64,000 bases of DNA from Rhodopirellula baltica SH 1 (GCF_000196115.1 NC_005027.1:1550001-1614000), one strand, 5' to 3'; shown: positions 1 to 9,800, counted from the first letter of the stretch. Notes: generated from the letters alone by a model not told the origin. A program made the numbers and translations.

Positions 1-446
1 AGATGCCGCTTCATCCGCTGACCGATGTCTCGAACATCCGTCTCGCGTTCGCGAAGGTAATCGTTGTCGATTTTGGTCAGTCGGCCGACGGTTTGGCAGA
101 TCACTGACTCCAGCGCATCCTCGACCCCAACGAGATCGTGAGAGATTCGATCTTTCACCAGCGAAGCGATTTCGCCCGCCATGGATGCATGAGCGGAAAC
201 CAAATCAATTGCCGAGGCGATGGATGTATTGCCCGTGGCGATGGACTTGAGGTCCTGAAGGTCTTGTTTGGACTTTTCAAGAGCGACGTCCATTCGGTCG
301 CATTCGCCGGAAACGTTCGACCGTGAAATAGGATCTGAAACGTCGTCACTTGGCAGAGTGATCGTGCGTTGCAATTCATAGCCCAACACGACAGCGACTC
401 CTTTGGCGAGTCCGATCGATAGTGAATTCCCTTCCATGCGTTTCAT
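1..446 (-). CDS. ptsI: PTS enzyme I-like phosphotransferase (PEP-utilising), 5' part only
   Basis: The first 148 codons of a minus-strand gene lie here; the rest is beyond the left edge. The reading starts MKRMEGNSLSIGLAKGVAVV and reaches KIDNDYLRERETDVRDIGQR. That last stretch matches the conserved end of the enzyme I N-terminal domain (DDEYLKERAxDVRDIGKR in well-known EI proteins), and the opening GLAKGVAV matches the usual GIAASPGIAFG. Enzyme I takes phosphate from phosphoenolpyruvate and passes it to HPr in the cytoplasm. The phosphorylated histidine and the PEP-binding barrel are not visible, so activity cannot be judged. The ATG at 446 is preceded by a GGAAAA-like ribosome site; a second Met lies three codons on. 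It follows three small genes on the same strand with 44 nt of spacing and may be the end of that transcription unit. Confidence 0.75.
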   Translation of the reverse strand, partial: MKRMEGNSLSIGLAKGVAVVLGYELQRTITLPSDDVSDPISRSNVSGECDRMDVALEKSKQDLQDLKSIATGNTSIASAIDLVSAHASMAGEIASLVKDRISHDLVGVEDALESVICQTVGRLTKIDNDYLRERETDVRDIGQRMKRH

Positions 447-490
447 TCCATTTTCCTGTGAAAATCCCGTCTCGCGTAACCCTGCATGGA

Positions 491-784
491 TCAACTCATT
501 CCGGCGATCACTTCACCGAAAGATTGTCCACCGATGGACCCCGCGTGCCGATAAGTTGGCGGATCGGAGACCGCATCGAGTTCGTACAGAGCGACGCTTG
601 TCAGAGCCCCGCCGTTTGGCGATTTGCAATCTTCAATTCGATTGAGTTGCCGAAATGTGTCCCGGGTGATGAAGCACAGAATCTCAGCCGCAAATGAACC
701 CTTCGTTGACAGTTGGTGGTGGCCGTCAAACGGTCCCCCTCGAAATTCAATCCAAGGTCCCGCGTTATCGCTGACGCGCAACAT
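491..784 (-). CDS. small conserved hypothetical protein (GGPFDG / YRHAG type)
   Basis: A 97-residue soluble protein of unknown function. It begins MLRVSDNAGPWIEFRGGPFD and contains YELDAV followed by TYRHAG. A 'GGPxDG' opening with a late 'Y-x-H-x-G' is a pattern I associate with a widespread family of very small bacterial and phage proteins, though I cannot name a Pfam entry. There is no signal peptide or membrane segment. The start overlaps the end of the gene at 765-1052 by 20 nt and the stop lies 44 nt before the enzyme I-like gene, so it sits inside a tightly packed minus-strand cluster. Being real is more certain than any role. Confidence 0.55.
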   Translation of the reverse strand: MLRVSDNAGPWIEFRGGPFDGHHQLSTKGSFAAEILCFITRDTFRQLNRIEDCKSPNGGALTSVALYELDAVSDPPTYRHAGSIGGQSFGEVIAGMS

Positions 785-1052
785 GGTGATGACCCCAGTG
801 TTTTTGCAGTTGCCGAGAAAAGTTCAGTGAACTCAAACTGCCGTTGTGTTCGATTCGAAGTTGGGGGGCAAAATCGTTTTGGTCAAAAACGGAATTTGTA
901 TTTGATAGACCAAATCGGTGTGCATCAATCTGATGGAACGACTCATACTCACCATGACACAACAACCAACCCGAGCGGATCGTTTCGTCCCACTGGCTCG
1001 GGACGTCATCTGAGAGCGTTTGCCATTGTTGCATGGCACGATTGCCATTCAT
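765..1052 (-). CDS. small hypothetical protein, translationally coupled
   Basis: A 95-residue reading frame with no recognised domain, hydrophobic segment or signal peptide. The composition is unremarkable, with a His/Gln-rich end (KHWGHHHVARQR). The main support is its position. Its ATG shares an ATGA with the stop codon of the upstream gene (1049-1603), the classic start-stop overlap of coupled genes, and its end overlaps the next gene by 20 nt. A competing 71-codon frame over the same bases looks less protein-like. It could still be a chance frame in a gap. Confidence 0.4.
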   Translation of the reverse strand: MNGNRAMQQWQTLSDDVPSQWDETIRSGWLLCHGEYESFHQIDAHRFGLSNTNSVFDQNDFAPQLRIEHNGSLSSLNFSRQLQKHWGHHHVARQR

Positions 1053-1603
1053 GCCGATGGCTCAGCCGAAGCGGAGAACGAAATCGCCTCCGCTTGATAC
1101 TTTGATGTTGTTGAATCAAAGATGAACTTGTGAGAAAGGTTGACGGTCTTTGAGCCGAGCCGCATTGCTTCGAGAACATTTTGAAATGTCGCGCCATTGG
1201 CGGTCGTCTGTGTCGGCGATTCTGGATCGATCACCACCAGGTGCACATCGTCCGCGTTCTGATCAACATGCTTTTCTAGAAAGCGTTTGACCAACGGATA
1301 CGGCGTCAATGCCAGCGAACTCGCCTTCAGGAACATGTCATATCGGGCTTTGTCGGAGAACCCGTAGATGACGACGGAATGGGCTTGCAGTGAAGTTTCC
1401 GTCATCGAAGGACAGGTTGGATACGCCGCGTCGTTCAAGACATAGCGTGGTGTGTTGGAAGTACCGTCCACGGAGATCGCCTCCTCAGGCCATCGATAGG
1501 CCTGCTGCGGTTTGTCTGCCGTAGAGAATCCACGACGAGAGCGAACTGCGGATCGCGAAAAGGGAGGTTTCAGTCGCGGATGCGAGGAAACAGCTGGCGG
1601 CAC
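1049..1603 (-). CDS. conserved hypothetical protein, start uncertain
   Basis: Up to 184 residues. The convincing part runs from about residue 44 to the end and includes TSLQAHSVVIYGFSDKARYD, then a TPYPLVKRFLEKH helix and a DDVHLVVIDPESPTQT strand-turn. This looks like a small alpha/beta cytoplasmic protein, but I do not recognise the family. The longest frame begins at a GTG (1603) and its first 30 residues are Arg/Ser-rich and poorly protein-like; an ATG at 1405 gives a 118-residue form. The truth may lie between these. Its stop overlaps the next start as ATGA, so it heads a four-gene minus-strand cluster leading into the enzyme I-like gene. Confidence 0.55.
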   Translation of the reverse strand: MPPAVSSHPRLKPPFSRSAVRSRRGFSTADKPQQAYRWPEEAISVDGTSNTPRYVLNDAAYPTCPSMTETSLQAHSVVIYGFSDKARYDMFLKASSLALTPYPLVKRFLEKHVDQNADDVHLVVIDPESPTQTTANGATFQNVLEAMRLGSKTVNLSHKFIFDSTTSKYQAEAISFSASAEPSA

Positions 1604-1731
1604 CTAAGTGCACGCTTCGCGCAGGCCAACGTTGCAAGCTACCACGATTCCTAAACAAGACAATCGCAAATTCAACGATGGGGGCTGAAAGCGGCCTTCG
1701 ACAGAGAATCACCAATTCGTGCGATTCTCGT

Positions 1732-2886
1732 TCAGTCTGTTAACGGGGCCGACGTTGTTGACGGGGCCGACGTTTCGGTATCAAACGGCCAACCGGGAAG
1801 CTCACCGCAGCTTTGCAACGCGAGGATGGCGTAGGCCGTCCCTGTGTTCGAAATCAAGTTGCCAGCATCATTGACCGGCGAGCGTGTGAACCACTTGCCG
1901 CTTTCTCGCTGGTTTTCGAGCAACCACTGAATTCCTCTTCGCATTCGCGGATCGCTTGCGGGAATACCGAGTTCTCTGCTGATCACGATGACCGACCCAG
2001 TCCCATAAGCGTCACTGGTTTGCGTATCCAGTGGTTCACCATCGTTTCGCTCGAGACCATTCCAGTCGGTCAAGAAACCGGCCGTCGACCAGCCTCCGTC
2101 AGGAAGTTGTTTCGCGAGTAGTTCTTCCAGCGTTCTTTGACGCTCGTCCTCCGTCGCGATCCCATCGAGCCGTTTGGAACACCAGGCGATCATGGCACGA
2201 TGATGCAACGACTTGGGCGGGTTGTTTTCGAAGTAGGTTCGCAGTTTGTCAGTTCCCGCCTGGGCGGCTTCCGTCTTGGAGTATCCATCCGGCGCGATGC
2301 CAACCGCGAGTGCAGCCAGTGTGACTCCGAAGTGATCATCGATTTCCATGGGGGCGTAGTCGCAGTCCGGCCAATCCCATCCGCCATCGGCACGCTGCGT
2401 GGTCCACAAAAAGTCCAAAACATCACGTGTGACTGGACGAAGGTGTCCGGTTGTTTGCATGTCGTTGAAAGTCAGACCGGCACCGACGACGATCACCCAA
2501 AATCCTTGGCTTTCGGTGGGATCCTTCTTTGTCCAACGCTCTGTTCGGTACCGTTCGAAGAACTCACGGACTTCGCCGGAGTCTTTTTGGACGGACGACA
2601 ACGCCGGCCGGGCGAACATGTACGGCATGTTCGTGTGACAGGTCACACACTTCTTTTCTTTTTGCCAAGTCAATGAAGAGCGATCGAGGTAGATCGCAGC
2701 TTGCTTCGCCGAGAACGCTGCCGCGATCGGTTCGTCGGCATCAATCGAATCACGTTTGGATGGAACGGATTCCAGCGTGATGACTTCGGTTTGTGCTTGT
2801 GCATCCTTCGGAGAGGCAAGTGCCAACGACACGAGCGACACAAAGATAGCTCCCGCTATGGTGCGTTGGGGAGGTTGGAAACCCAT
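1732..2886 (-). CDS. secreted squalene-cyclase/prenyltransferase-fold protein with a CxxCH site
   Basis: A 384-residue protein with a signal peptide (hydrophobic stretch about residues 11-24, likely cleavage near AQAQ at 30). After it comes a c-type heme motif CVTCH (Cys80, Cys83, His84), then repeated alpha/alpha-barrel motifs of the squalene-hopene cyclase/prenyltransferase beta-subunit type: RADGGWDWPDCD, KQLPDGGWSTAG and a final QRESGKWFTRS. Such proteins are frequent in planctomycetes and of unknown function. The acidic DxDD motif needed for squalene cyclisation is not evident, so a terpene cyclase role is unlikely; an exported redox or binding role is more plausible. The C-terminal tail holds a short duplication (TSAPSTTSAP). 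The ATG at 2886 is used. A hairpin repeat lies upstream at 2975. Confidence 0.75.
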   Translation of the reverse strand: MGFQPPQRTIAGAIFVSLVSLALASPKDAQAQTEVITLESVPSKRDSIDADEPIAAAFSAKQAAIYLDRSSLTWQKEKKCVTCHTNMPYMFARPALSSVQKDSGEVREFFERYRTERWTKKDPTESQGFWVIVVGAGLTFNDMQTTGHLRPVTRDVLDFLWTTQRADGGWDWPDCDYAPMEIDDHFGVTLAALAVGIAPDGYSKTEAAQAGTDKLRTYFENNPPKSLHHRAMIAWCSKRLDGIATEDERQRTLEELLAKQLPDGGWSTAGFLTDWNGLERNDGEPLDTQTSDAYGTGSVIVISRELGIPASDPRMRRGIQWLLENQRESGKWFTRSPVNDAGNLISNTGTAYAILALQSCGELPGWPFDTETSAPSTTSAPLTD

Positions 2887-2974
2887 GTGATTGATTCGCT
2901 TGTGGATGGAGGTGAGTGTTCAGAACCGGGGCTAGCAGCCTATTGGTTTAGTCGTATACCGAATGACAACCATA

Positions 2975-3033
2975 AGCCGATGGGCGTTAGCCCCGGTTGG
3001 CGTCTGACTAACCGCCGCTAACGCGGTACGGCT
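2975..3033. repeat. AGCCG-family intergenic hairpin, unoccupied short form
   Basis: A 59-bp imperfect inverted repeat. The left arm AGCCGATGGGCGTTAGCC and the right arm ending GCTAACGCGGTACGGCT flank an approximately 11-bp loop (GGCGTCTGACT). The same arms occur at 27680-27850, where the loop is filled by another element, and in a 180-bp tandem form at 13241-13735. It lies in the 238-bp gap between the stop of the BNR gene and the start of the cyclase-fold gene. Neighbouring sequence (2930-2960) contains a degraded copy of the same arm. Confidence 0.75.
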
Positions 3034-3124
3034 CATTCATTCAACAGCCCGCGAACGCCCAAACGGCTCACGGTGCCGCTTGCAATCGTATCGGTTGCCC
3101 CGCTTCAATGAAGAAGTCTAAGGT

Positions 3125-4510
3125 TTATTTGTTTGCTGGCGTTTTGGTTTGGACAGCCGTTTTAGCTTGGACAGCCGTTCTAGTTTGGACAGCCGTTCTA
3201 GTTTGGACAGCAATGCGATTTGGTTTGGGTTTGATGAACAGCACCTCGCCTCGTTCGATCCAACCTTTCCTCAAGTCGACGCGAAACCAGCCGTCACTGT
3301 TCTTGGGATGGAATCGGATCGCACTTCGTTGTCCGAACTCTTTCAAGTCGTATTGAGCCCATGACTTGCCCAAGTCGGGCGAATAGATAATCCCCGTCGC
3401 GTACGGCGACGCGGGAGCGTAATGAGCCGACAGAATCACGTCATCTTCGATGATCATGTTCGCGGATTCGTAATGCGGGTTGAACAGCAATTCGTGCTTG
3501 GTCGGATCCGCTAGATCTGCTGGAGCACAACGGAAGATGCCACGGTCATGAGGCATCGTGCCATTCTTGCCGTTGGCATCGGCCGCCCAGTAGAGTTGCC
3601 CGTCGACAAAGTTGATCCCTCCCGATTTGTACCGGGAGTTTGAATTGACAGACACCAAAACGGTCCATTCCCAAGAATCGTTGTTGGCGTCGTAGGTTCC
3701 ACGAAGCCAGTGGCACTCTTGGTGGTTGTTGCCATCGGCATCGGTCCGATCATGGTCGCCGGTACAAGCGTAGAAAGCGTTCTCGGCCGGGTTGTAGGTC
3801 ACGCAGTGGATATGTCGGCAAACCACTGGGTTATCGGGATTGCCAAGTTGATCATCGGGGCCGGCACCGGGTTGTTGGAATGTGGGGCTTTGTCCGAAGG
3901 AGTAAGCGATCTTGACGGTTTCGCCGTGGTCCGTCGAATAGTAGATGTTGATCGGAACCGGTCCGCCCAGCACGTTGCAGTAGTTGCCCCACACCAGCAT
4001 CTCAGCTCCATTCACGTCCCAGGTGTGAACACCGTCGAGCGGATGATAGTACCAGCCCGGATTTTCGGGATCGATCGGTTGGTGCGGTCGGTAGTCGCTG
4101 CCGTCGGTGTCTTCAACAACTATCTCTTTGTATGAACTCAGATTGTCGGTGCTGAGAAAGAGGCGAGTGCGTGTTGCGAACAGGATGTTCCCGTTTCCGA
4201 GGATGCAGCTGAACGTGATCTTGTCAGCGTCGCGAAAAATGGCGTCGTGCGCCCAAGTCTGCCCATTGTCTTCGGACAAGTAGACTTTGCCCTGGCCAAA
4301 ACCAAGCGCCTTGTTGTCTCTTTGGGAATCGATGTAGGGCCCCTCAGGAGCCAACCGGTACCAGAAGTGGGGCGTTTCGGAAACTCCTTCCTCATCGGCC
4401 CAGACTCGGTCGTTGGCTTGCAACAGCACGCCACTGCTGACCGCAGCAGAGAACAGCCAATCCCGCCGAGTCAATGAAAGGGAGGATTCACGTTCGGGGC
4501 GTCGCGTCAT
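3125..4510 (-). CDS. exported BNR/sialidase-like beta-propeller protein
   Basis: A 461-residue protein that appears to be exported by the Tat route: LSLTRRDWLFSAAVSSGVLL lies at residues 11-30, a twin-arginine followed by a hydrophobic core. Mature regions contain Asp-box-like turns (YLSEDNGQTWA, YYSTDHGETVK, YSPDLGKSWA) typical of BNR/sialidase-fold propellers. Catalytic sialidase residues cannot be assigned, so it may be a lyase, a binding protein or another hydrolase. The ATG at 4510 is chosen because longer versions add an Arg/Pro-rich extension before the Tat motif. The C-terminus ends in a short Thr/Gln/Lys repeat made by an 18-bp minisatellite. It is transcribed divergently from the PQQ-type gene at 4644. 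Confidence 0.75.
   Translation of the reverse strand: MTRRPERESSLSLTRRDWLFSAAVSSGVLLQANDRVWADEEGVSETPHFWYRLAPEGPYIDSQRDNKALGFGQGKVYLSEDNGQTWAHDAIFRDADKITFSCILGNGNILFATRTRLFLSTDNLSSYKEIVVEDTDGSDYRPHQPIDPENPGWYYHPLDGVHTWDVNGAEMLVWGNYCNVLGGPVPINIYYSTDHGETVKIAYSFGQSPTFQQPGAGPDDQLGNPDNPVVCRHIHCVTYNPAENAFYACTGDHDRTDADGNNHQECHWLRGTYDANNDSWEWTVLVSVNSNSRYKSGGINFVDGQLYWAADANGKNGTMPHDRGIFRCAPADLADPTKHELLFNPHYESANMIIEDDVILSAHYAPASPYATGIIYSPDLGKSWAQYDLKEFGQRSAIRFHPKNSDGWFRVDLRKGWIERGEVLFIKPKPNRIAVQTRTAVQTRTAVQAKTAVQTKTPANK
3149..3220. repeat. 18-bp minisatellite inside the BNR gene
   Basis: Three full units of 18 bp (TTGGACAGCCGTTCTAGT and near-identical forms at 3149, 3167 and 3185) are followed by a partial fourth unit starting at 3203. 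On the coding (minus) strand they give a Thr-Ala-Val-Gln-x-(Arg/Lys) repeat near the C-terminus. The unit length is a multiple of three, so copy-number change would keep the frame. Confidence 0.85.
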
Positions 4511-4643
4511 GGTGAACTCGGTGGTGCGGGGGAGCGGGGGACATCGATCACGACGGCTAATTCTAGCCGACCAAACATCGGCTATCATGGTTCGCGGTTC
4601 ATTTCGTCAGCCCGCCTCCGCCATCCCTTGTGGCCCACTTCCC

Positions 4644-5936
4644 ATGCTCAATTCCCGGTTCGGCAGCCTTGCCGTTTGCATTCCGTTGTTGTCAGCCATG
4701 CTTGGTTCGTTTGGCCCGTCGCCTCAATGCATCCTGGCGGAGGATTGGAACGTGTTCCGCGGACCGTGGGGAAATGGAATCGCCAACACAGACGCAAGCG
4801 TTCCAACGGAATGGTCACGCGAAAAGAACATTGCCTTTCGAACGGAGTTACCAGGTCAGGGTTGGTCGTCGCCTGTCATCGCGAATGATTGGATCTATGT
4901 TTCAGCGGCAATTCCGATCGACCAATCAACCGATCCGAAGACGACGGACTACGATTTGTCGCTGATCGTCTTGGATGCAAAAAGCGGCGATGTGCTGAAG
5001 ACGGTGTCGCTGATGCGGCAGACGGCTGAGAAGAGCCCAAAGATTCACAAGAAGAATTCACACGCCAGCCCAACGCCCATCGTTGATGGCGACCGAGTGT
5101 TCGTGCACTTCGGTTACCAAGGGACCGCATGTGTTGATTTGGAAGGCAATGTGATTTGGAAAAACCGGGATCTGTTTTTCAAACCAGTTCACGGAAACGG
5201 TGGCACGCCGGTGTTGGTCGACGACAAACTGATCTTCACCTGCGATGGTGCCAGCGATCCGAAGGTGGTCGCGTTGGATGCAAAGACTGGCAAGATTGCT
5301 TGGGAAGTTGAACGTCCGAACGATGCGAATCGAAAGTTTTCGTTCTGCACTCCAGCGTTGATCGTCGTGAACGGTCAGAAGCAAGTGATCGCACCCGGAA
5401 GCGACTGCGTTTTGTCAATCGCTCCCGCGGATGGACGAGTGATTTGGCAATTGCTGTATTCGGGTTACTCGGTAATTCCAAAGCCGATCTATCACAACGG
5501 ATTGGTTTATTTATCGACCAGCTATGACACGCCCAGCATGCTTGCCATCGATCCGACAGGCGAGGGCGATGTCACGGACACGCATTTAGAATGGTCTCTG
5601 AAAAAGAACGTTCCCCACACACCATCCATGTTGGCGGATGAGGAATGGATCTATTCCATCAGTGACGATGGAATTGCGATGTGTGTGGAAGCCGCCACCG
5701 GTGAGATCGTTTACAAAAAGCGAGTGGGCGGCGGTTTTTCGTCTTCGCCGGTGATGGTCGACAACAAGATCTACTACACCAACGAATCGGGTTTGACGAC
5801 CGTCATCGCAAGCGGTCCCGATTACAAGGTCCTGGCAGAGAATGATTTGGGAGAACGCACCCTGGCATCCGCGGCAGTGCACGGCAACGCTTTGTTCATC
5901 CGTACCGCCGATGCGATCTATCGAATCGAAGAATGA
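4644..5936 (+). CDS. secreted PQQ-type beta-propeller protein
   Basis: A 430-residue protein with a signal peptide (MLNSRFGSLAVCIPLL..., cleavage probably before AEDWNVFRGP). The mature part opens with WNVFRGPWGNGIA, the start of the PQQ-like (YVTN/WD-type) propellers common in planctomycetes. It goes on with blades such as DGDRVFVHFGYQGTACVDLE, KVVALDAKTGKIAWEVERP and MCVEAATGEIVYKKRVGGGF. These proteins resemble BamB and quinoprotein dehydrogenases, but no PQQ-binding residues can be assigned, so a scaffold role is as likely as an enzyme. An ATG at 4587 is an alternative start; 4644 puts the signal peptide at the extreme N-terminus. The gene diverges from the BNR gene, leaving about 130 bp for both promoters. 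Confidence 0.8.
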   Translation: MLNSRFGSLAVCIPLLSAMLGSFGPSPQCILAEDWNVFRGPWGNGIANTDASVPTEWSREKNIAFRTELPGQGWSSPVIANDWIYVSAAIPIDQSTDPKTTDYDLSLIVLDAKSGDVLKTVSLMRQTAEKSPKIHKKNSHASPTPIVDGDRVFVHFGYQGTACVDLEGNVIWKNRDLFFKPVHGNGGTPVLVDDKLIFTCDGASDPKVVALDAKTGKIAWEVERPNDANRKFSFCTPALIVVNGQKQVIAPGSDCVLSIAPADGRVIWQLLYSGYSVIPKPIYHNGLVYLSTSYDTPSMLAIDPTGEGDVTDTHLEWSLKKNVPHTPSMLADEEWIYSISDDGIAMCVEAATGEIVYKKRVGGGFSSSPVMVDNKIYYTNESGLTTVIASGPDYKVLAENDLGERTLASAAVHGNALFIRTADAIYRIEE

Positions 5937-6093
5937 GTCGAGCCGCGTTTGCTCGGCCGACTGCCGAATTTACCGCCTGCCAATTCGTACGTCGACTTGA
6001 TTCGCGAGCAGGGGCATCGGCCGCGAGTGTTTGAGCGAATTGATGTTTCTTGCCAGAAAGGTCCTGGGCCAAGACGTCCTCGGGCGAGGTTTC

Positions 6094-6597
6094 TCAGCGG
6101 AGTCCGGGGGCTTCGGTGATGGAGGAGATCTCGCCGCAGTCCAGCCAAACGCTTTCGCATCGACCGCATGAGTCAATGGCGACGCGTCCGGGACCGGCAT
6201 AGAAGAACGAGTCCATCAGTGTGCGGCACTTGGGGCAAGTCAACCGGGAGTGGTGATCGCGTGGACCATCCAACGCGGGATCAAACTCACCGGTTCGGTC
6301 GGGACCTTCGTAAGACTCCCGACGCTCGCGAATCAACCTGGCGAACGTGGAACGATTCAGCAGGACGCCCTGGCACCGTCTGCATCCTTGAATGGGATAC
6401 TTGCCAAGCGATCCGAGTTCCAATTGAGTGTGGTCACAAGTCAAACAGGGTGTCTCCGCTTGTGTGCCCGTTAGGACCAAGCCATCGACGGAATCATTCA
6501 GCGGGGTCGCAACCGCTTCGCATTCGCAATACTCGCAGTAGTATCGTCCAGATCGTCCCATTCGCGTGACGGGGGCACCGCATGATCCGCAATTCAT
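6094..6597 (-). CDS. zinc-ribbon protein (zf-TFIIB type)
   Basis: A 167-residue cytoplasmic protein rich in paired cysteines. An N-terminal ribbon (MNCGSCGAPVTRMGRSGRYY, then CEYCEC) is followed by two related units: PCLTCDHTQLE...GCRRCQGVLL and LTCPKCRTLMDS...SCGRCESVWLDCGE. The pattern CPxC...G(V)xID-C-xxC-x-GxWLD-xGE is the hallmark of the zf-TFIIB (PF13453) family of small bacterial proteins of unknown function. The ATG at 6597 is favoured because it begins directly at the first ribbon; upstream in-frame codons add an unlikely leader. The stretch 5937-6093, between it and the PQQ gene, holds no gene I can support. Confidence 0.75.
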   Translation of the reverse strand: MNCGSCGAPVTRMGRSGRYYCEYCECEAVATPLNDSVDGLVLTGTQAETPCLTCDHTQLELGSLGKYPIQGCRRCQGVLLNRSTFARLIRERRESYEGPDRTGEFDPALDGPRDHHSRLTCPKCRTLMDSFFYAGPGRVAIDSCGRCESVWLDCGEISSITEAPGLR

Positions 6598-6809
6598 TGC
6601 TTTGTCTTCCACAATCCAACTGACTCGAAATGACCTGGCGTCCAGGCTTTGTATTTCGAAGCGTTGGTCACGGATCCGTCGAATGTGCACGCGTTTTTGG
6701 GTGCGGTCGCAAGCAAACTCGCCGCAACGACTTGTGGTGAGCGAATGTGACGAAGATTAGGGATTTGCTGATTCGAAGTTTGCTCTCCCGCGAAACGGAA
6801 AAACCTCGG

Positions 6810-9800
6810 TCACAGAGAAACGTCGGATGGAGCCAAGTGTTTTTCGAAGAATGCGTACAAGACTGAGTTGGAGTCCTCGTTTGGCGAGTGGTCCGCACGG
6901 TTGGTCATCGCGACTCGGTCATCGTGGCCAAGCAATGCATTGACCGCGACGGAATGATTCAGAGCCGTCCAGCGACGAATCGGATCGGCGGAACCACCCG
7001 AGACGAGAAATGGCCGCGGTGCCATCAACGCGTGCAGTTCGTGCAAATCATGCCCCTGGGCGATCAGTCGTGGGTATAAACCGCGAGCCGGATTGTCCTG
7101 TGTGATCAAACCGCGTTTTCGCCAGGGTTTCGGATGGTATCCCAAATACCACGGCTCCCAGTAGTTGACGCCTGACATCGATTCGTCGAACACGATGCCA
7201 GGGTCCGACCACGCCCCACAGGCAAATCGTTCGGAAAGACAGGCGGCGAACATCGCCCATTTTCCGCCGAACGAATGTCCCACCACACCGATTCGATTCG
7301 GGTCGACTTCGGGACGGTCCGCTAAGACTTGCCATGCGGTCGTGGCGGCATAAGCCAACATTGACAATGGTTGAACCGACGCATCATCGATGGACGGGTG
7401 ATACAACGAATAAGTCTTCGCTTCTGTCGCTTCGGTTGTGCCAATGGAGAGCGTCACAAATCCGCGATGGGCCAATTGCAAAGCGAAGTCGCGGTGCGGT
7501 TTGCCCAGACCGATGGCGGTTTCAGGTTCGTAGTAGACCGAAAGAACCGCCGGTAAATCGTGATCAGCGTGCTCGACGGTATTAGGTACCAGCAGATACG
7601 CGGTCGCTTTTTCATTAGGCGTCCATTGGAACTCGATGGTGTGTTTCGTTACCGAATCCAGATGAACAGTCTCTGAAATGGTGACCTGTGGATCAGTGAT
7701 CGGTTTCGGCCATTTGCCCAGCAAGGATTCCCAACGCGTTTGAATTTCTTTTCGTCTTTGCGGCCATTGGCTTGCGTGGGGCACTCGTGTTCCATTTTCG
7801 AAAATCAACGGTGATCGATAGTCACCGAGTTCTTCGGTCATCGCCTGTGGTGGTTTGCAATAGGCAGTCGTCTCCACGCTGATTCCCGGATTGCTGGTCA
7901 TCGATGCGAGGTCATTTGGTTGATTCCACCGCAGTTTCGCGATGAAGATTCGGTTGTCGCTTCCGTGTTTCTCGACTCCCGCGGGCTGCATCCATTCGGT
8001 CACTGATACCCAAGTCTCGTCTTTGGAAACGCGAGTGACGCCAAAGTTCCCCAGGCGAGCACCGTGCTCGGGAACCAAGACTCGTTCGGTGGCGCGAATC
8101 ACTCGCAGGGAATTGGGGTCGACCTGAGCCATGAACAACGGCGCACGGTGCCGAAACACGTGGTCGTTGTTTGCACCGCGCCGCGTGTAAACCAGAAACA
8201 GTCCGTTGCTATGGGTTACCCAGTGCTGTTGTGTGTTGTAGCTGCCCAGGTCTTTGCCGTCATCGAATTTCCAACGCTGTGGTTCATCGAAGTGCAGTCC
8301 GTCATCGCTGGTCGCGACATAACCATGTTGATCATTCCGGATGGTCATGTAGTAGCGACCGTCGTAATGCGTCAGCGATGGTTCGGCCATCCCTCTTTCG
8401 ACGGGAATCGTCAGCGCGTTGCCATGTTCGATGTAGTGAAGTGTTTCACCGTCAAAACGACATCGTACGATCAGCGACGAGTACTGCTTTTGATCCGGGC
8501 GTTTGCAGTAGACCGGCAACAGAACGTCTCCGCCGGGTAAGTCGACTCGTTGGGCACTGCCCGAGCCCGCGTTTTGAAACTGAGGCTCGTCAGGTAGTTC
8601 AAGAACTTTCCAGTCATTCCAACTTGAGTTTTGAGGATCCATCACACTGTAAGCAACTCCTCGTGGGCGAACATGCATCACCCGGTTGTTGCGATACCAA
8701 ACGGTTTGTCCGATTCCCAGCAACCGCTGACTCGCCGCGTGCCACTGGGGAACGAAGTCGCAAACGGTCGTTTCGTCGCCTTCCTGCAGCATTGCCTCGG
8801 CACCTTTTCCGCCGCGTGGAATGCGATCGCCTTCCACCTTCTGACGTGAAAAGGAGTCGATGGGGCTGAGTTTCGACCATGCGTTTGATTCGGGCGTTTT
8901 TCGAGATTCATGCAAACGGTAGAAGACATCGGAACCTGACAGCAACAACTTTTGTGTGGTCATGACCGCGGTGGCAGCACCACTGGCGTCAGGAACAGTT
9001 CCCACTCGAGCGTGTACCCAACATTCTTTGCCGTCAAACCCTTCATGGGTGACTTCGAGTGAGACCGCGTAGTCCAAGGGTGCTGTTTGAGATTCAGCCG
9101 GCGTATTGGCCGACACGGTTTCTCCTGGATAGAACCAAGAGACGGGAATTCGGGTCAGCTGCAACGAGTTCAGTCGTGGGTACTCGCAGTGGGCCAGCAA
9201 GACATGATCGTCGACAAACTCGATGGCGGTGTAGCAGTACCAGCCTTCGGGATCCGTTCCAACGTTTTGAATGTTCTGCCATGTCTTTCCATCGTCTTTC
9301 GAGATCGCAGCGGTGAAAGGACGTCGACCAACAGGTTGTTTCTTTGCCAGTTCGTCGTCGCCGTTGTTCCACAGCATCAGCAAATCGCCGGTGGATGGAA
9401 TGCGTTCGATCGATGCGGGTGAAACAGTGGGCTGAGTGAATGATGACGGCTTCAAGTCCGACCATGTATCGCCCTGGTCGTCCGAGTAGGAGAGCAACTG
9501 AGCATTGCTGCTGCGGCAAAACATCATCACGCGACCATCACTCAGTTCGACGACGCCTGGTTCCTGTGCCAGTGATTCGGAGGTCAACGCGGATTGGCTG
9601 CGTTTCCATGTTGCGCCTTGATCGTCCGACAAGTAACAAACCATCTCGGCCGACTTTCGATAACCTGGCCAACCGACTCGATAGTGAACCGCCAAAGGCA
9701 CGATCAATCGACCGCTGCTGAGTTGAATCACGCGGTCATTGTTCAGCACGCTATAGGAAGGCGTGTCTTTGGGAACGATCCGAGTCGGTTCGGACCAAGT

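Noticed and set aside
4511-4588. N-terminal extension of the BNR protein to 4588
   Set aside because: It would put 26 Arg/Pro-rich residues before the twin-arginine leader, which must be near the N-terminus.
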